Assembly: GCF_000023285.1 (NCBI RefSeq)
Contig: NC_013162.1
Coordinates: 612,501 to 676,500 of the forward strand
Source of the DNA: Capnocytophaga ochracea DSM 7271
GTDB lineage: Bacteria > Bacteroidota > Bacteroidia > Flavobacteriales > Flavobacteriaceae
Reading direction: 5' to 3'
DNA length: 64,000 nucleotides
Part shown: piece by piece, positions 9,035 to 17,149 of the stretch
How the letters are laid out: every line of letters begins with the position of its first letter
How positions within the stretch are numbered: position 1 is the stretch's first letter
The notes under the pieces: model-generated
The model's input: only the letters and a program-made list of their open reading frames with translations
The model's database searches: none
Told to the model about the DNA's origin: nothing
Translations under genes and position numbers: made by a program

Positions 9035-9637
9035 TTATAATTTAAAATCCTTTACTACCTCTTCTAACGGCAAGCGCGATTTTGGGCGCAAGTGCAATTG
9101 ATTGCTGTCCTCAGGGTCGCGGTAGCCTATTGCCACCGCGAAGAGCGTAGTGTATTGAGGTTCATTCAGAAGCTTGTCGTACTCAGTATTGACAATACCT
9201 TCCATAGGAGTACTATCGATGCCCATAGAAGCACAAGCACTGAGAAAAAATCCTAATGCGATGTACACTTGGTTGTTTATCCACGCATAGAGTCCTACAT
9301 CACCTTTGGGTTTTTGTACTTTATGATAGAAGTTAAGTCCCATTTCAGTAGCTGCTTTAACGAGCTTTTCTTCAAATGATGGCAAAGCGCTATTCGCCAT
9401 AAATACCACTAAATGACTTGCTTTTCTAACGCGTTCTTCGTTGGTAAGCGATACTTTGGCGAAAGCCTCTTTAGTAGCTTCATCACTTATGAAAACAAAT
9501 TGCCAAGGCTGTGAATTGATAGACGAAGGAGCGAGGCGTAATATCTCTTTGAGCTTAGCGATATCTTCATCGCTCACACGTTTAGAGCTGTAATGTTTAG
9601 TAGTATAGCGGGTTTGTGCTAATTTTAAAAAATCCAT
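9035..9637 (-). CDS. NAD(P)H-dependent nitroreductase family protein
   Basis: A 200-residue FMN-dependent oxidoreductase of the nitroreductase (NfsB/YdgI-like) family. The signature [17 protein letters not shown] lies near residues 34-50 and a [13 protein letters not shown] block near residues 135-147, the region lining the FMN pocket. Such cytosolic dimers reduce nitroaromatics, quinones or flavins with NAD(P)H; the natural substrate is not deducible. A -7 box (CAAAGGTA on plus, 9677-9684) with a GCAA near -33 lies upstream. Confidence 0.9.
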
Positions 9638-9676
9638 AGTGTTTTGTTTTTAAGTTTAACTTTTAATTTCAAGGTG

Positions 9677-9684
9677 CAAAGGTA
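9677..9684 (-). promoter_or_regulatory. Candidate -7 box of the nitroreductase gene
   Basis: Minus strand TACCTTTG, preceded at a suitable distance by TTGC (plus-strand GCAA at 9696-9699). Good match to the Bacteroidota consensus. Confidence 0.65.
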
Positions 9685-9756
9685 CGGCGTAATTAGCAAT
9701 TTAACAAATAAGGAAAAAGGTAAAAGGTATGGCAGGTGAAATATGGCTAAAAATCA

Positions 9757-9800
9757 AGAGGTTATTCGGAGGTCATTCGAATCTAAGGCTACGGTAAGAC
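9757..9800 (+). repeat. 11-bp tandem array, four units
   Basis: AGAGGTTATTC, GGAGGTCATTC, GAATCTAAGGC and TACGGTAAGAC follow each other without gaps at 11-bp spacing. The third unit matches the GAANCTAAGGC unit type of the 33.4 kb array. Lies between the POT transporter gene and the nitroreductase gene. Confidence 0.7.
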
Positions 9801-9808
9801 GAAAAATG

Positions 9809-9855
9809 TCCGCTCTCGATGGCTTTCTCAGAGAGGTAAAGGCAACGAGAGCGGA
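9809..9855. terminator. Hairpin downstream of the POT transporter gene
   Basis: TCCGCTCTCG (9809-9818) can pair with CGAGAGCGGA (9846-9855), a perfect 10-bp stem around a 27-base loop. It lies 35 bases beyond the stop of the minus-strand transporter gene, but no strong T-run follows, so a terminator role is tentative. Confidence 0.4.
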
Positions 9856-9889
9856 GTTTAACGTAAGAGTAAGAAAAAAGTTAGATTTA

Positions 9890-11347
9890 TTAAATTGATT
9901 CTTTTCTTACCATTATTTTGTTATAGGCATATAGTGATAGGGCAGCAAAGACACCTATTCCACAAATAAGATACCACATTTTGTTGGGGTTATAAGTATT
10001 CCAAAGCAAATCGGTGATTTGAGACTGACTGAGACCTAACTTCTGACTTGCCAAATCGAAATATTCCTTTTTAGTGAGATTTTCGGGCATTGCAATGGCT
10101 TTATTTGTGAGTTCGGTTTTTAGTAAAGTATATTTATCAGACCATTTTTCGTATAAATCACCAGAAATAAGTCCTGCAATATAATTACCTACCGCCACAG
10201 GCAAGAAATAAGTGCCTTGATAGAGGGCTTCCTTCCCCTTAGGGGTGATTTGAGCGATAAAAGCTGAAAGCGTGGGGCTAGCAGCCATTTCGCCTATGGA
10301 GAAAATCATAGTGCCTATAATGGTAAACCACACATTATTAAACATAAAAGTGAGCGTTACCCCTATGGTTCCGATAATCGTACCGCGAATCATTGCGCTT
10401 ACGTGAGTCATTTTGGTTACGAAATAGGATACAACTACCTGAAAGAAGATAATCATAAACGAATCGATATTGATAAACCATTCGGCTTTTACTTGTCCTT
10501 TTTCGGTGAGAATAGTGCCTAAGAAAGGCAAATGATGGTTAATCCACGCACTTACTTTGGAGGAATCTACCCAATCTTCGATAAAATTAGGCAGGGTGTA
10601 GAACAGCTGGTTGAACATCGTCCAAAAGCCGACCATCAGTATGAGCAGTATGGTAAGGCGACGGTCTTTGAGTGCCTCTATAATGTGCATTATGGATTCT
10701 TTGATTTCGGTGAGGATAGGTTTGCTGTCGCGTTGTGCCATTTTAGGTTCTTTGAAAAAGAATAAAACTACCAGCAGGTTGATAACCATTACCACCGCAG
10801 CTTGCAGGAAGATAATGCGCCAACCGAGGGTAGTGCGTAGGTAAGACGACATTGCAGGACCTAAGAAGCCTCCGACGTTTACCATCATATAGAAGATACC
10901 GAAGCCCATTGTACTGGTGCTTTCATCGGTATTGCGGGCAACGGTACCGTTGATAACGGGTTTGAAGAAGCCCCCTCCAACGGCGGCAAAGAGGAACATC
11001 ATATACATCGACCAATAGGTGTTTACTTCACCCATTAGGTAATAGCCTATCGCCATTATAGTACAAGAAATGACTAAAGAGAGTTTGTAGCCTATACGGT
11101 CGGCTATCACGCCAAAGACGAGTGGCAAAAAGTACTGTATAGCGGTTACGTTACCTATAATACTTCCTTTTTCGGTATGCGAAAGACCTAATCCGCCTTG
11201 GTCAGTTGAAGCTACTAAATACAAGGGGAGAAGGGTAAAGATACCGTAGAAGCCCCAACGTTCCATCAGTTGGAGGAAACTTGCTACCCAGAAGTTGGGT
11301 GAGAAAGTTTTGAGTGTTTGACCAAAGGATTTTTTATTTTCTGACAT
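9890..11347 (-). CDS. POT/PTR-family proton-coupled peptide transporter (MFS)
   Basis: A 485-residue protein with about 12-14 membrane helices. The N-terminal block LQLMERWGFYGIFTLLPLYL (about residues 21-40) carries the ERxxxYG motif that couples protons in the POT family, and FKPVINGTVARN fits the conserved helix 4-5 region. These inner-membrane carriers import di- and tripeptides with protons. A second conserved POT block, GEMAASPTLSAF, appears near residue 360. Peptide uptake is the likely role, though some family members carry other substrates. A possible -7 box (CAAAAGTA on plus, 11578-11585) lies far upstream. Confidence 0.88.
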   Translation of the reverse strand: MSENKKSFGQTLKTFSPNFWVASFLQLMERWGFYGIFTLLPLYLVASTDQGGLGLSHTEKGSIIGNVTAIQYFLPLVFGVIADRIGYKLSLVISCTIMAIGYYLMGEVNTYWSMYMMFLFAAVGGGFFKPVINGTVARNTDESTSTMGFGIFYMMVNVGGFLGPAMSSYLRTTLGWRIIFLQAAVVMVINLLVVLFFFKEPKMAQRDSKPILTEIKESIMHIIEALKDRRLTILLILMVGFWTMFNQLFYTLPNFIEDWVDSSKVSAWINHHLPFLGTILTEKGQVKAEWFINIDSFMIIFFQVVVSYFVTKMTHVSAMIRGTIIGTIGVTLTFMFNNVWFTIIGTMIFSIGEMAASPTLSAFIAQITPKGKEALYQGTYFLPVAVGNYIAGLISGDLYEKWSDKYTLLKTELTNKAIAMPENLTKKEYFDLASQKLGLSQSQITDLLWNTYNPNKMWYLICGIGVFAALSLYAYNKIMVRKESI

Positions 11348-11577
11348 AGTTCATTTATTTTTGATATCTGTTTGAAAAGGCTCTGAAAATTTTATTGTAA
11401 AAGGAGGTGATACATATTTAGGTTTGTTTTTAGGAAAAATTGTAATTAACCTCTATAACATATGGCAAAACAATTGATTATTAGGGCAATCAGCTTAGAC
11501 AAAGTTTGAAACTTTGGTTAAGAGCAGGGTGCATCACATTTTACTTTTTGATTCATAGTATACGCTGAATTAAAGTG

Positions 11578-11585
11578 CAAAAGTA
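11578..11585 (-). promoter_or_regulatory. Candidate -7 box upstream of the POT transporter
   Basis: Minus strand TACTTTTG. It lies about 230 bases before the ATG, implying a long leader; a nearer promoter may exist. Confidence 0.4.
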
Positions 11586-11649
11586 AGAGCATTTTTGCTT
11601 CTATAAAAATAAAAAAGGGGTTTTATACAAAGGGGGTTGGAGATGTTAT

Positions 11650-12180
11650 AAATATAACAACGCTCATAATGCCATTAATACTGGAAATGCCAATAATGCC
11701 ATAATTCAACTTTGACAAAGTTTAAAACTTTGCCAAAGTTCGAGACGAAAAAGCGATGACAGCCATAGAGAATTAGCAAATTAAAAAATGAGAGAATTAG
11801 AAAATAGGGGGAGGTTGAGGGGTTCGGAAGATATCGAAAGGGTTCGGAAGGACGGGTTGAGATAAAAGGTAAAAGATGAGCTGTAATTTGGGTGGGGTTA
11901 GCTTATAGAGAGCTTATAGGAAGCTTATACGAATCTTGGACGATTGGTATAGGAAGGGTATATAAGTGGTTGGTTCATAATATAATACAACAACGCTAAA
12001 AATGTTAAAAACGGGGTTTCGAGGCGAAAGAAAGAGGAATCCTCACCCCGTCCCTCTCCCAAGGAGAGGGGGAATGTGGCGACGGAAAAGAGAAGAAATG
12101 ACGAGTGACGAATGATGAATGACGGAGGTAATGTGAGGTTATAGCGGCGACGGGCAGTCGTAGCACGGCTGGCAAATTAA
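11650..12180 (-). repeat. Mosaic intergenic element, copy 2, inverted (gap 11348-12330)
   Basis: The 983-base gap between the divergent transporter and 2TM-protein genes holds no convincing gene. Read on the minus strand from about 12180 it repeats the module order of 775-1340: a CCTCCGTCATTC block, the CGAAACCCCGTTTTTAAC module (about 12005-12030), the 11-bp array, a TTTACC stretch, the TTTGGCAAAGTT pair (about 11707-11741) and NATTGGCATT-like 9-mers. Individual modules are near identical to copy 1; spacers between them differ. It contains a short spurious reading frame only. Confidence 0.75.
11903..11935 (-). repeat. 11-bp tandem array, inverted copy of 1032-1064
   Basis: Plus strand TTATAGAGAGC, TTATAGGAAGC, TTATACGAATC, the exact reverse complement of the 1032 array except for frame. 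Three units. Confidence 0.85.
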
Positions 12181-12294
12181 TTAGCAAATTTATGTGGGGT
12201 ACACAGGCGTTTTATTAATAGCAGATGAGCAGATAAGAAGTGACAAAAATAATATAAATAGTGTATAATTCTTTCGTAGATAGCATATTTTTCT

Positions 12295-12302
12295 TACTTT
12301 TG
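12295..12302 (+). promoter_or_regulatory. Candidate -7 box TACTTTTG before the 2TM protein gene
   Basis: TACTTTTG with the ATG 29 bases downstream. Matches the Bacteroidota TAnnTTTG consensus. Confidence 0.6.
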
Positions 12303-12330
12303 CCCCAAAATCTTAAAAACAGATAATAGA

Positions 12331-12762
12331 ATGGCAGACACTCAACTCACTCCCGAACAATATGAACTTTTCAAAAATGCTGAAAATCGTCTCAAGCAGA
12401 AACGATTGTTATATCTTCACTTCTTTGTCTTTGTGTTAGGCTCTATCTTTTTTGTAGTAGCCAATAAGGTATTAGACTATGGAGCGACCTATAATTGGTA
12501 TTTGTGGGCGATACTCTTATGGCTTTTCATCTGGCTGTGGCACGCTATAAATGTATTTGTATTGCATCGCTTCTTAGGAAAGGAATGGCAAGAAAAGCAA
12601 CGCGAACAACTGATAGCAGCCCAACAGAAAAAACTTATAAAGATGGAAGCCGCAGTAGAAAAAGAGCTTGCTACACAAAAGGAACAAGCAAAACGTGAAT
12701 TGGCAGCTGAACAGGCTGAGAAAGATAACGAGCAAACCAATACGCCGTCTACAAACTTTTAA
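12331..12762 (+). CDS. 2TM domain-containing protein
   Basis: A 143-residue protein with two membrane helices (about residues 25-45 and 55-75) in a conserved 2TM block that begins with a charged helix (NAENRLKQKRLLYLHFFVF) and ends in FLGKEWQEKQ. The C-terminal third is a highly charged, probably coiled-coil helix (KMEAAVEKELATQKEQAKRE). In other Bacteroidota this domain occurs alone or attached to histidine kinases of the LytS type. Function unknown. It lies 27 bases before folA and may be co-transcribed with it. Confidence 0.85.
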   Translation: MADTQLTPEQYELFKNAENRLKQKRLLYLHFFVFVLGSIFFVVANKVLDYGATYNWYLWAILLWLFIWLWHAINVFVLHRFLGKEWQEKQREQLIAAQQKKLIKMEAAVEKELATQKEQAKRELAAEQAEKDNEQTNTPSTNF

Positions 12763-12789
12763 CTGTTCACTTTTCACTTTTCACTAAAT

Positions 12790-13284
12790 ATGATAACTCT
12801 TATAGCTGCTGTTGCCGAGAATAATGCTATTGGCAAAGGAGACCAACTGTTATGGCATTTGCCTGAAGATTTTAAGCATTTCAAACGCCTCACGACGGGA
12901 CACTGCATTATAATGGGACGGAAGACCTTCGAGACTTTCCCCAAACCTTTGCCTAACCGTATACATATTGTTATTACGCGCCAGAAAGGGTATGCGAAAG
13001 AGGGAGCTGTGGTGGTTTCTTCAGTTGAAGAGGCTATAGAAAAGGCTTTGGCAATAGACCCTAACCCTTACGTGATAGGCGGTGGAGAAATCTATGCACA
13101 AGCCCTCCTCTTTGCCGATGCGATAGAACTCACACGGGTACATCACACTTTTGCCGAAGCTGATGTATTCTTTCCTGAGTTTAACCGTGAAGAATGGGAG
13201 TTAGTAGCCTCTGAGCGTTTTGAAAAAGACGAACGGCACGCTTATGGGTTTACTTTTGAAAGATACGTTGTAACACGGTCGTAG
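12790..13284 (+). CDS. folA: Dihydrofolate reductase
   Basis: Reduces dihydrofolate to tetrahydrofolate with NADPH, needed for thymidylate, purine and Met synthesis. The 164-residue protein has the substrate and cofactor blocks in order: AENNAIGKGDQLLWHLPEDF (residues 9-28), CIIMGRKTFE (39-48) with NADPH contacts, and VIGGGEIY near residue 95. Length is typical for chromosomal DHFR. The leader is a run of TTCACTTTTCAC repeats rather than a ribosome-binding site. Confidence 0.95.
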   Translation: MITLIAAVAENNAIGKGDQLLWHLPEDFKHFKRLTTGHCIIMGRKTFETFPKPLPNRIHIVITRQKGYAKEGAVVVSSVEEAIEKALAIDPNPYVIGGGEIYAQALLFADAIELTRVHHTFAEADVFFPEFNREEWELVASERFEKDERHAYGFTFERYVVTRS

Positions 13285-13335
13285 CACGACGGGTAGCCGT
13301 AACACGGCGGGCAGTTGTAGCACGACAGGCAATTT
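13275..13335 (+). repeat. Short repeats of the GTAGCACGACGGGCA type
   Basis: Three successive variants (GTCGTAGCACGACGGGTAG, CCGTAACACGGCGGGCAG, TTGTAGCACGACAGGCAA) span the end of folA and the following spacer. Related sequences occur at about 12150, 37.8, 39.3, 51.8 and 54.2 kb. Confidence 0.65.
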
Positions 13336-13414
13336 TGTAGTGATTATAATATACCAATACTGGTTGTGAAATAGAAAATATTACGCGTAGAAGCGAGTTA
13401 TAAATAGAATAAAA

Positions 13415-13981
13415 ATGAAAAAATGGATTGGCTCCTTTGCTCTATGGCTAATGGGGTGGAAGATAGAATTACAAGGTGATTTGAAAACTTTAAATCGCTG
13501 TGTATTAGTAGTAGCACCGCACACTACTAATTGGGAGTTTGTTTTGGGTATCTTGGCTTATTGGAAGATGGAAAAACCGATTAAACTCATTATAAAAGAC
13601 GCACATACCAAAGCGTGGTACGGCTGGTTAGTGCGCAAGTTAGGAGGGATTGGCATCAATCGTTCACAGCGCAATCACTTGATAGAATTTGTTACTGAAC
13701 TCTTTAAGAAAGAAGACTTTAGCTTGGTAGTAACCCCTGAGGGAACGCGTTCTAAGGTGAACAAGTGGCGTATGGGCTTCTACCATATAGCTCTTTCTGC
13801 CCAAGTACCCATAGTTTTAGGTGCTGGTGATTTTAAGAAGAAAATGATATATATCGGGAAGACCATTAGCATAGAAGACTTACAAACGCTCCCACAAGAG
13901 CAAATAATGGAGGAAATACAGAACTTTTATAAGGATATTACTCCTAAATACCCCGAGCAGTGGAACCCTAAAATTTATTGA
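13415..13981 (+). CDS. 1-acyl-sn-glycerol-3-phosphate acyltransferase family protein
   Basis: A 188-residue membrane-associated LPLAT-family acyltransferase. Motif I appears as APHTTNWEF near residues 31-39; the usual HX4D has E in place of D here. Motif III is VVTPEGTRSKVNKW near residue 109-122, and SAQVPIVLGAGDF gives the later proline block. The GGIGINRS block (about 82-89) fits motif II. It probably acylates lysophosphatidate or another lyso-lipid at the inner membrane. A bidirectional terminator follows at once. Family secure; substrate inferred. Confidence 0.85.
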   Translation: MKKWIGSFALWLMGWKIELQGDLKTLNRCVLVVAPHTTNWEFVLGILAYWKMEKPIKLIIKDAHTKAWYGWLVRKLGGIGINRSQRNHLIEFVTELFKKEDFSLVVTPEGTRSKVNKWRMGFYHIALSAQVPIVLGAGDFKKKMIYIGKTISIEDLQTLPQEQIMEEIQNFYKDITPKYPEQWNPKIY

Positions 13982-14016
13982 TGTGAAAGCAGTCGTTATA
14001 AGGAATTGAATAATAT

Positions 14017-14050
14017 AAAAAGTCAGCTTTTATAGCTGACTTTTTATATT
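14017..14050. terminator. Bidirectional rho-independent terminator
   Basis: AGTCAGCT and AGCTGACT form a stem around TTTATT/A, flanked by A-run on one side and T-run on the other. It sits between the convergent acyltransferase and obg genes and can serve both. Confidence 0.85.
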
Positions 14051-15047
14051 ATTGTATCATTTCCCAAAGTTTGTCTTTCAGTTGCTGAATACCTTTGCCC
14101 GATACCGACGAGATAAACAAGAAAGGCGTATCACCTAATCCTGTTGCTACTTCTTGACGAATAGCTTCGGTGAGCTCGTCGTCTAACATATCCGATTTTG
14201 AAATAGCTATGAGGCGGTCTTTGTCCAGTAGTTCAGGGTTGTATTCTTTGAGTTCATTTAACAAGATATGATACTCAGCTATGATATCCTTGCTGTCGGC
14301 AGGAATGAGGAATAGCAATACCGAGTTGCGCTCTATATGTCGCAAGAAGTAATGCCCTAAACCTTTACCCTCGGCAGCACCCTCTATAATACCAGGGATA
14401 TCGGCTACTACAAACGATTGGTAATCGCGGTTTTGCACAATACCCAAGTTGGGTTTGAGGGTTGTGAATGGATAATCGCCTATTTTTGGCTTAGCAGAAG
14501 TAATTACCGATAGCAGTGTAGATTTGCCTGCATTGGGGAAGCCTACAAAACCTACATCGGCTAACACTTTTAACTCTAAAAGCAACTCGCGTTCTTCACC
14601 AGGGAGACCTGGTTGGGCGTAGCGCGGGGTTTGGTTAGTAGCTGTGCGGAAATGCCAGTTGCCTAACCCTCCTTTACCACCGCGCAAAGCGATGATTTCT
14701 TGTCCGTCTTCAGTAATTTCAAAGAGTACTTCCTCGGTTTCAGCATCTTTAACAATGGTTCCTAAGGGGACTTCCAAAGTGATATCTTTACCGTCGGCAC
14801 CAAAACTACGGTTGGCTCCTCCGGCTTCTCCGTGTTCGGCACGGAAGTGCTGTTGGAACTTGAAGTGTATGAGTGTCCAAAGGTGCTTATTGCCACGCAA
14901 GATGATATGCCCTCCACGACCGCCATCGCCCCCATCAGGACCTCCTTTGGGTACGAACTTCTCGCGGTGTAGGTGCATAGAACCTGCGCCTCCTTTGCCA
15001 GAGGCAACGTATATCTTTACGTAGTCGGTGAAATTGCCTTCGGTCAT
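14049..15047 (-). CDS. obgE: GTPase ObgE/CgtA
   Basis: Obg is an essential GTPase that binds the 50S subunit and links ribosome assembly with the stringent response. The 332-residue protein has the glycine-rich Obg domain at residues 1 to about 160 ([30 protein letters not shown]), then the G domain with GFPNAGKST near 166-174, DIPGIIEGA and the SKSD base-recognition motif. The C-terminal OCT domain is absent, as in many Bacteroidota. It starts seven bases after the HPRT-Adk gene, so both are probably one operon. Confidence 0.95.
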   Translation of the reverse strand: MTEGNFTDYVKIYVASGKGGAGSMHLHREKFVPKGGPDGGDGGRGGHIILRGNKHLWTLIHFKFQQHFRAEHGEAGGANRSFGADGKDITLEVPLGTIVKDAETEEVLFEITEDGQEIIALRGGKGGLGNWHFRTATNQTPRYAQPGLPGEERELLLELKVLADVGFVGFPNAGKSTLLSVITSAKPKIGDYPFTTLKPNLGIVQNRDYQSFVVADIPGIIEGAAEGKGLGHYFLRHIERNSVLLFLIPADSKDIIAEYHILLNELKEYNPELLDKDRLIAISKSDMLDDELTEAIRQEVATGLGDTPFLFISSVSGKGIQQLKDKLWEMIQ

Positions 15048-15053
15048 TGGGGA

Positions 15054-16178
15054 TTATTCAGCTTTGAGTTTGTCGATAGTTTCAGAAAGGCGGGTAGTAA
15101 TTTCTTCGATAGTACCTATACCATTAATCGTGTGATATTTACCTTGCGTTTGATAGAAAGTGATAAGAGGAGCTGTTTTTTCGTTATATTCAGTGAAACG
15201 GTTGCGTATTTTCTCTTCGTCTTGGTCATCAGTGCGACCACTCACTTTACCGCGCTCTACCAATCGTTTGATGAGTACCTCGTCATCAGCTTCCAAGGCA
15301 AGAGTACCGTGAATGCGCATTCCTTTGCTGTCTAAGAAAGCATCGAGGGCTTCGGCTTGTGCGATAGTACGAGGGAAGCCGTCGAAAATAAAGCCTTCGG
15401 CATTAGGGTTCTTTTCAACTTCCTCTTGTAGCATTTGTATAGTAACTTCATCGGGTACGAGGTCGCCTTTATCCATATACGATTGAGCGAGCTTGCCGAG
15501 TTTGGTTTCGTTCTTGATATTGTAGCGGAAAATATCGCCGGTAGAGATGTGTACTAAGTTGTATTTATCTTTCAAAAAAGCGGCTTGGGTGCCTTTGCCA
15601 GCTCCTGGTTTGCCGAAAAGTACTAAATTTGTCATCGTTAATGAAGTGTTTAATTGATATACTTGGGGTAAGTTACGCGCTATCTCGTCAAAATCCAATC
15701 CATAGCCCACGATAAATCGGTTAGGGATAGGTTTACCTACATAGTCTATTTTGAGGTCTTTTTTGTAGGCATCGGGTTTGAAGAATAGGGTAGCCACGCG
15801 GAAAGAGTTTACCTTTTTGTCTTCGAAAATGCGGTAAATCTCTTCTAAGGTGTTACCGGTGTCGATAATGTCTTCCAAGATTACCACATCACGTCCTTCC
15901 ACTGGGGTAGAAAGCCCAATGAGTTGGTGTATTTTTCCAGTAGACTGGGTACCCTCGTAAGATGCCATTTTTACGAATGATATTTCACATTCGCCTTTGT
16001 AGTGCCTTAGAAAGTCGGCAGCGAACATAAAAGAACCGTTGAGTATGGCGATGAAAATGGGGCGTGATTCTTGCAAATCTTGATATACCTCGCTTGCCAT
16101 TCGTTCGGCAATTTGGTTGAGTTCCTCGGCAGATACGTAAGGCTCAAAAGTCTTATCGTGTAATTTTATCAGTTCCAT
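15054..16178 (-). CDS. adk: Hypoxanthine phosphoribosyltransferase-adenylate kinase fusion
   Basis: One 374-residue open frame joins two enzymes. Residues 1 to about 175 are a purine phosphoribosyltransferase with the PRPP loop VVILEDIIDTGNTLE near 98-112 and the purine-contact VGYGLDFDE. From about residue 181 a complete short-lid adenylate kinase follows: P-loop FGKPGAGKGTQ, STGDIFR, DGFPRT and GKVSGRTDD. The linker is only about ten residues (LNTSLTMTN) and holds an internal ATG, so separate translation of the kinase is also possible. The fusion would link IMP/GMP salvage with AMP-ADP exchange. I know this arrangement from other Flavobacteriaceae. Confidence 0.93.
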   Translation of the reverse strand: MELIKLHDKTFEPYVSAEELNQIAERMASEVYQDLQESRPIFIAILNGSFMFAADFLRHYKGECEISFVKMASYEGTQSTGKIHQLIGLSTPVEGRDVVILEDIIDTGNTLEEIYRIFEDKKVNSFRVATLFFKPDAYKKDLKIDYVGKPIPNRFIVGYGLDFDEIARNLPQVYQLNTSLTMTNLVLFGKPGAGKGTQAAFLKDKYNLVHISTGDIFRYNIKNETKLGKLAQSYMDKGDLVPDEVTIQMLQEEVEKNPNAEGFIFDGFPRTIAQAEALDAFLDSKGMRIHGTLALEADDEVLIKRLVERGKVSGRTDDQDEEKIRNRFTEYNEKTAPLITFYQTQGKYHTINGIGTIEEITTRLSETIDKLKAE

Positions 16179-16297
16179 TGTTTAGTCATTAGTGATTAGG
16201 GTTTAAATTCCAAATTCTTTTTTTATTTTCCTTTTTACTTCCTCAATTTAATTGATGCTCCTACTGCAATTGTTGGCTTGTCTCCTAAAATAAATTG

Positions 16298-16305
16298 CAA
16301 AAGTA
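16298..16305 (-). promoter_or_regulatory. Candidate -7 box of the HPRT-Adk-obg operon
   Basis: Minus strand TACTTTTG, about 120 bases before the ATG at 16178. Confidence 0.5.
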
Positions 16306-16389
16306 ATCAATTTTAATGAATGAGCAAAATCTGTTTTTTCTAAATATTGTAAAGAGCAAAGCTATAACAAACGTCGCGTTTCTCATAGT

Positions 16390-17073
16390 TTATACAAAAA
16401 TAGATTGTCCTATATCTGTTAATATCAATTCTTTGCCTTTTGCCTTAAAACTTCTCTTTGCTAAATCCTTATCATCTAACTTAATGAGGTTAAAAGTGTC
16501 GTAATGATACCCCAACACCTTGTTGCATTTCACAAAGTCCGAAGCCATAATAGCGTCTTCCACGTCCATTGTAAAGTTACCTCCAATGGGCAATATAGCT
16601 AAGTCCAATTTATAACGCACCGGTATGAGTTGCATATCAAAATACAAAGCCGTAGCCCCCGATACATATACCGTCTTTTCCAAAGTTTTAATCACAAACC
16701 CACAAGCGCACCCGCCGGCAGTGCCATTTTCGAAGGTAGAAGAATGCAACGCCGGTACCATCTTCACCGACCCAAATGAGAAACTGTACAACCCTCCCAA
16801 GTCCATAGGGTGCGAATTTTCTATTCCCAAATTAAAAAAGTAATTAGAGATTTCAAAATTCGAAATGATTTGCGCTTTCGTGCGCTTAGCTATCTGCTCC
16901 ACGTCCGATATATGGTCTTGTTGCGCCGAGGTTATCAAGATGTAATCAGCAGGAATCGTATTGATATCTATATGGCTTGCCAAAGGATTATTAGCAATAA
17001 ACGGGTCTACAAGCAAATGTGTATCGCCTATTTTGATACTCACACACGAGTGTCCGTAATAAGTTACCTCCAT
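16390..17073 (-). CDS. UPF0173-type metallo-beta-lactamase-fold protein with lost metal ligands
   Basis: A 227-residue homologue of the UPF0173 metal-dependent hydrolases (YtkL-like): MEVTYYGHSCVSIKIG, DTHLLVDPFI, then later LDLAILPIGGNFTM and LGYHYDTF. The zinc motif that normally reads THxHxDH is TSAQQDH near residues 49-55, so two histidines are replaced; the downstream GDT block reads SGATAL, losing the bridging Asp; and the usual PIGDNF is PIGGNF. The fold appears intact and the frame is open, so this is best seen as a non-catalytic or altered member, not a decayed gene. Role unknown. Confidence 0.85.
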   Translation of the reverse strand: MEVTYYGHSCVSIKIGDTHLLVDPFIANNPLASHIDINTIPADYILITSAQQDHISDVEQIAKRTKAQIISNFEISNYFFNLGIENSHPMDLGGLYSFSFGSVKMVPALHSSTFENGTAGGCACGFVIKTLEKTVYVSGATALYFDMQLIPVRYKLDLAILPIGGNFTMDVEDAIMASDFVKCNKVLGYHYDTFNLIKLDDKDLAKRSFKAKGKELILTDIGQSIFV

Positions 17074-17149
17074 AGTTATTATGTTTTTTAGTGTATTTAT
17101 TTAATATATATAACGTCCGTTACTATCTCCTTCTTTCGTTTAACTCTCC

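Noticed and set aside
12005-12187. Minus-strand open frame of 60 codons in the transporter-2TM spacer
   Set aside because: It is made of the mosaic repeat (same DNA as near 0.9 kb), with Pro-rich, non-protein-like content.
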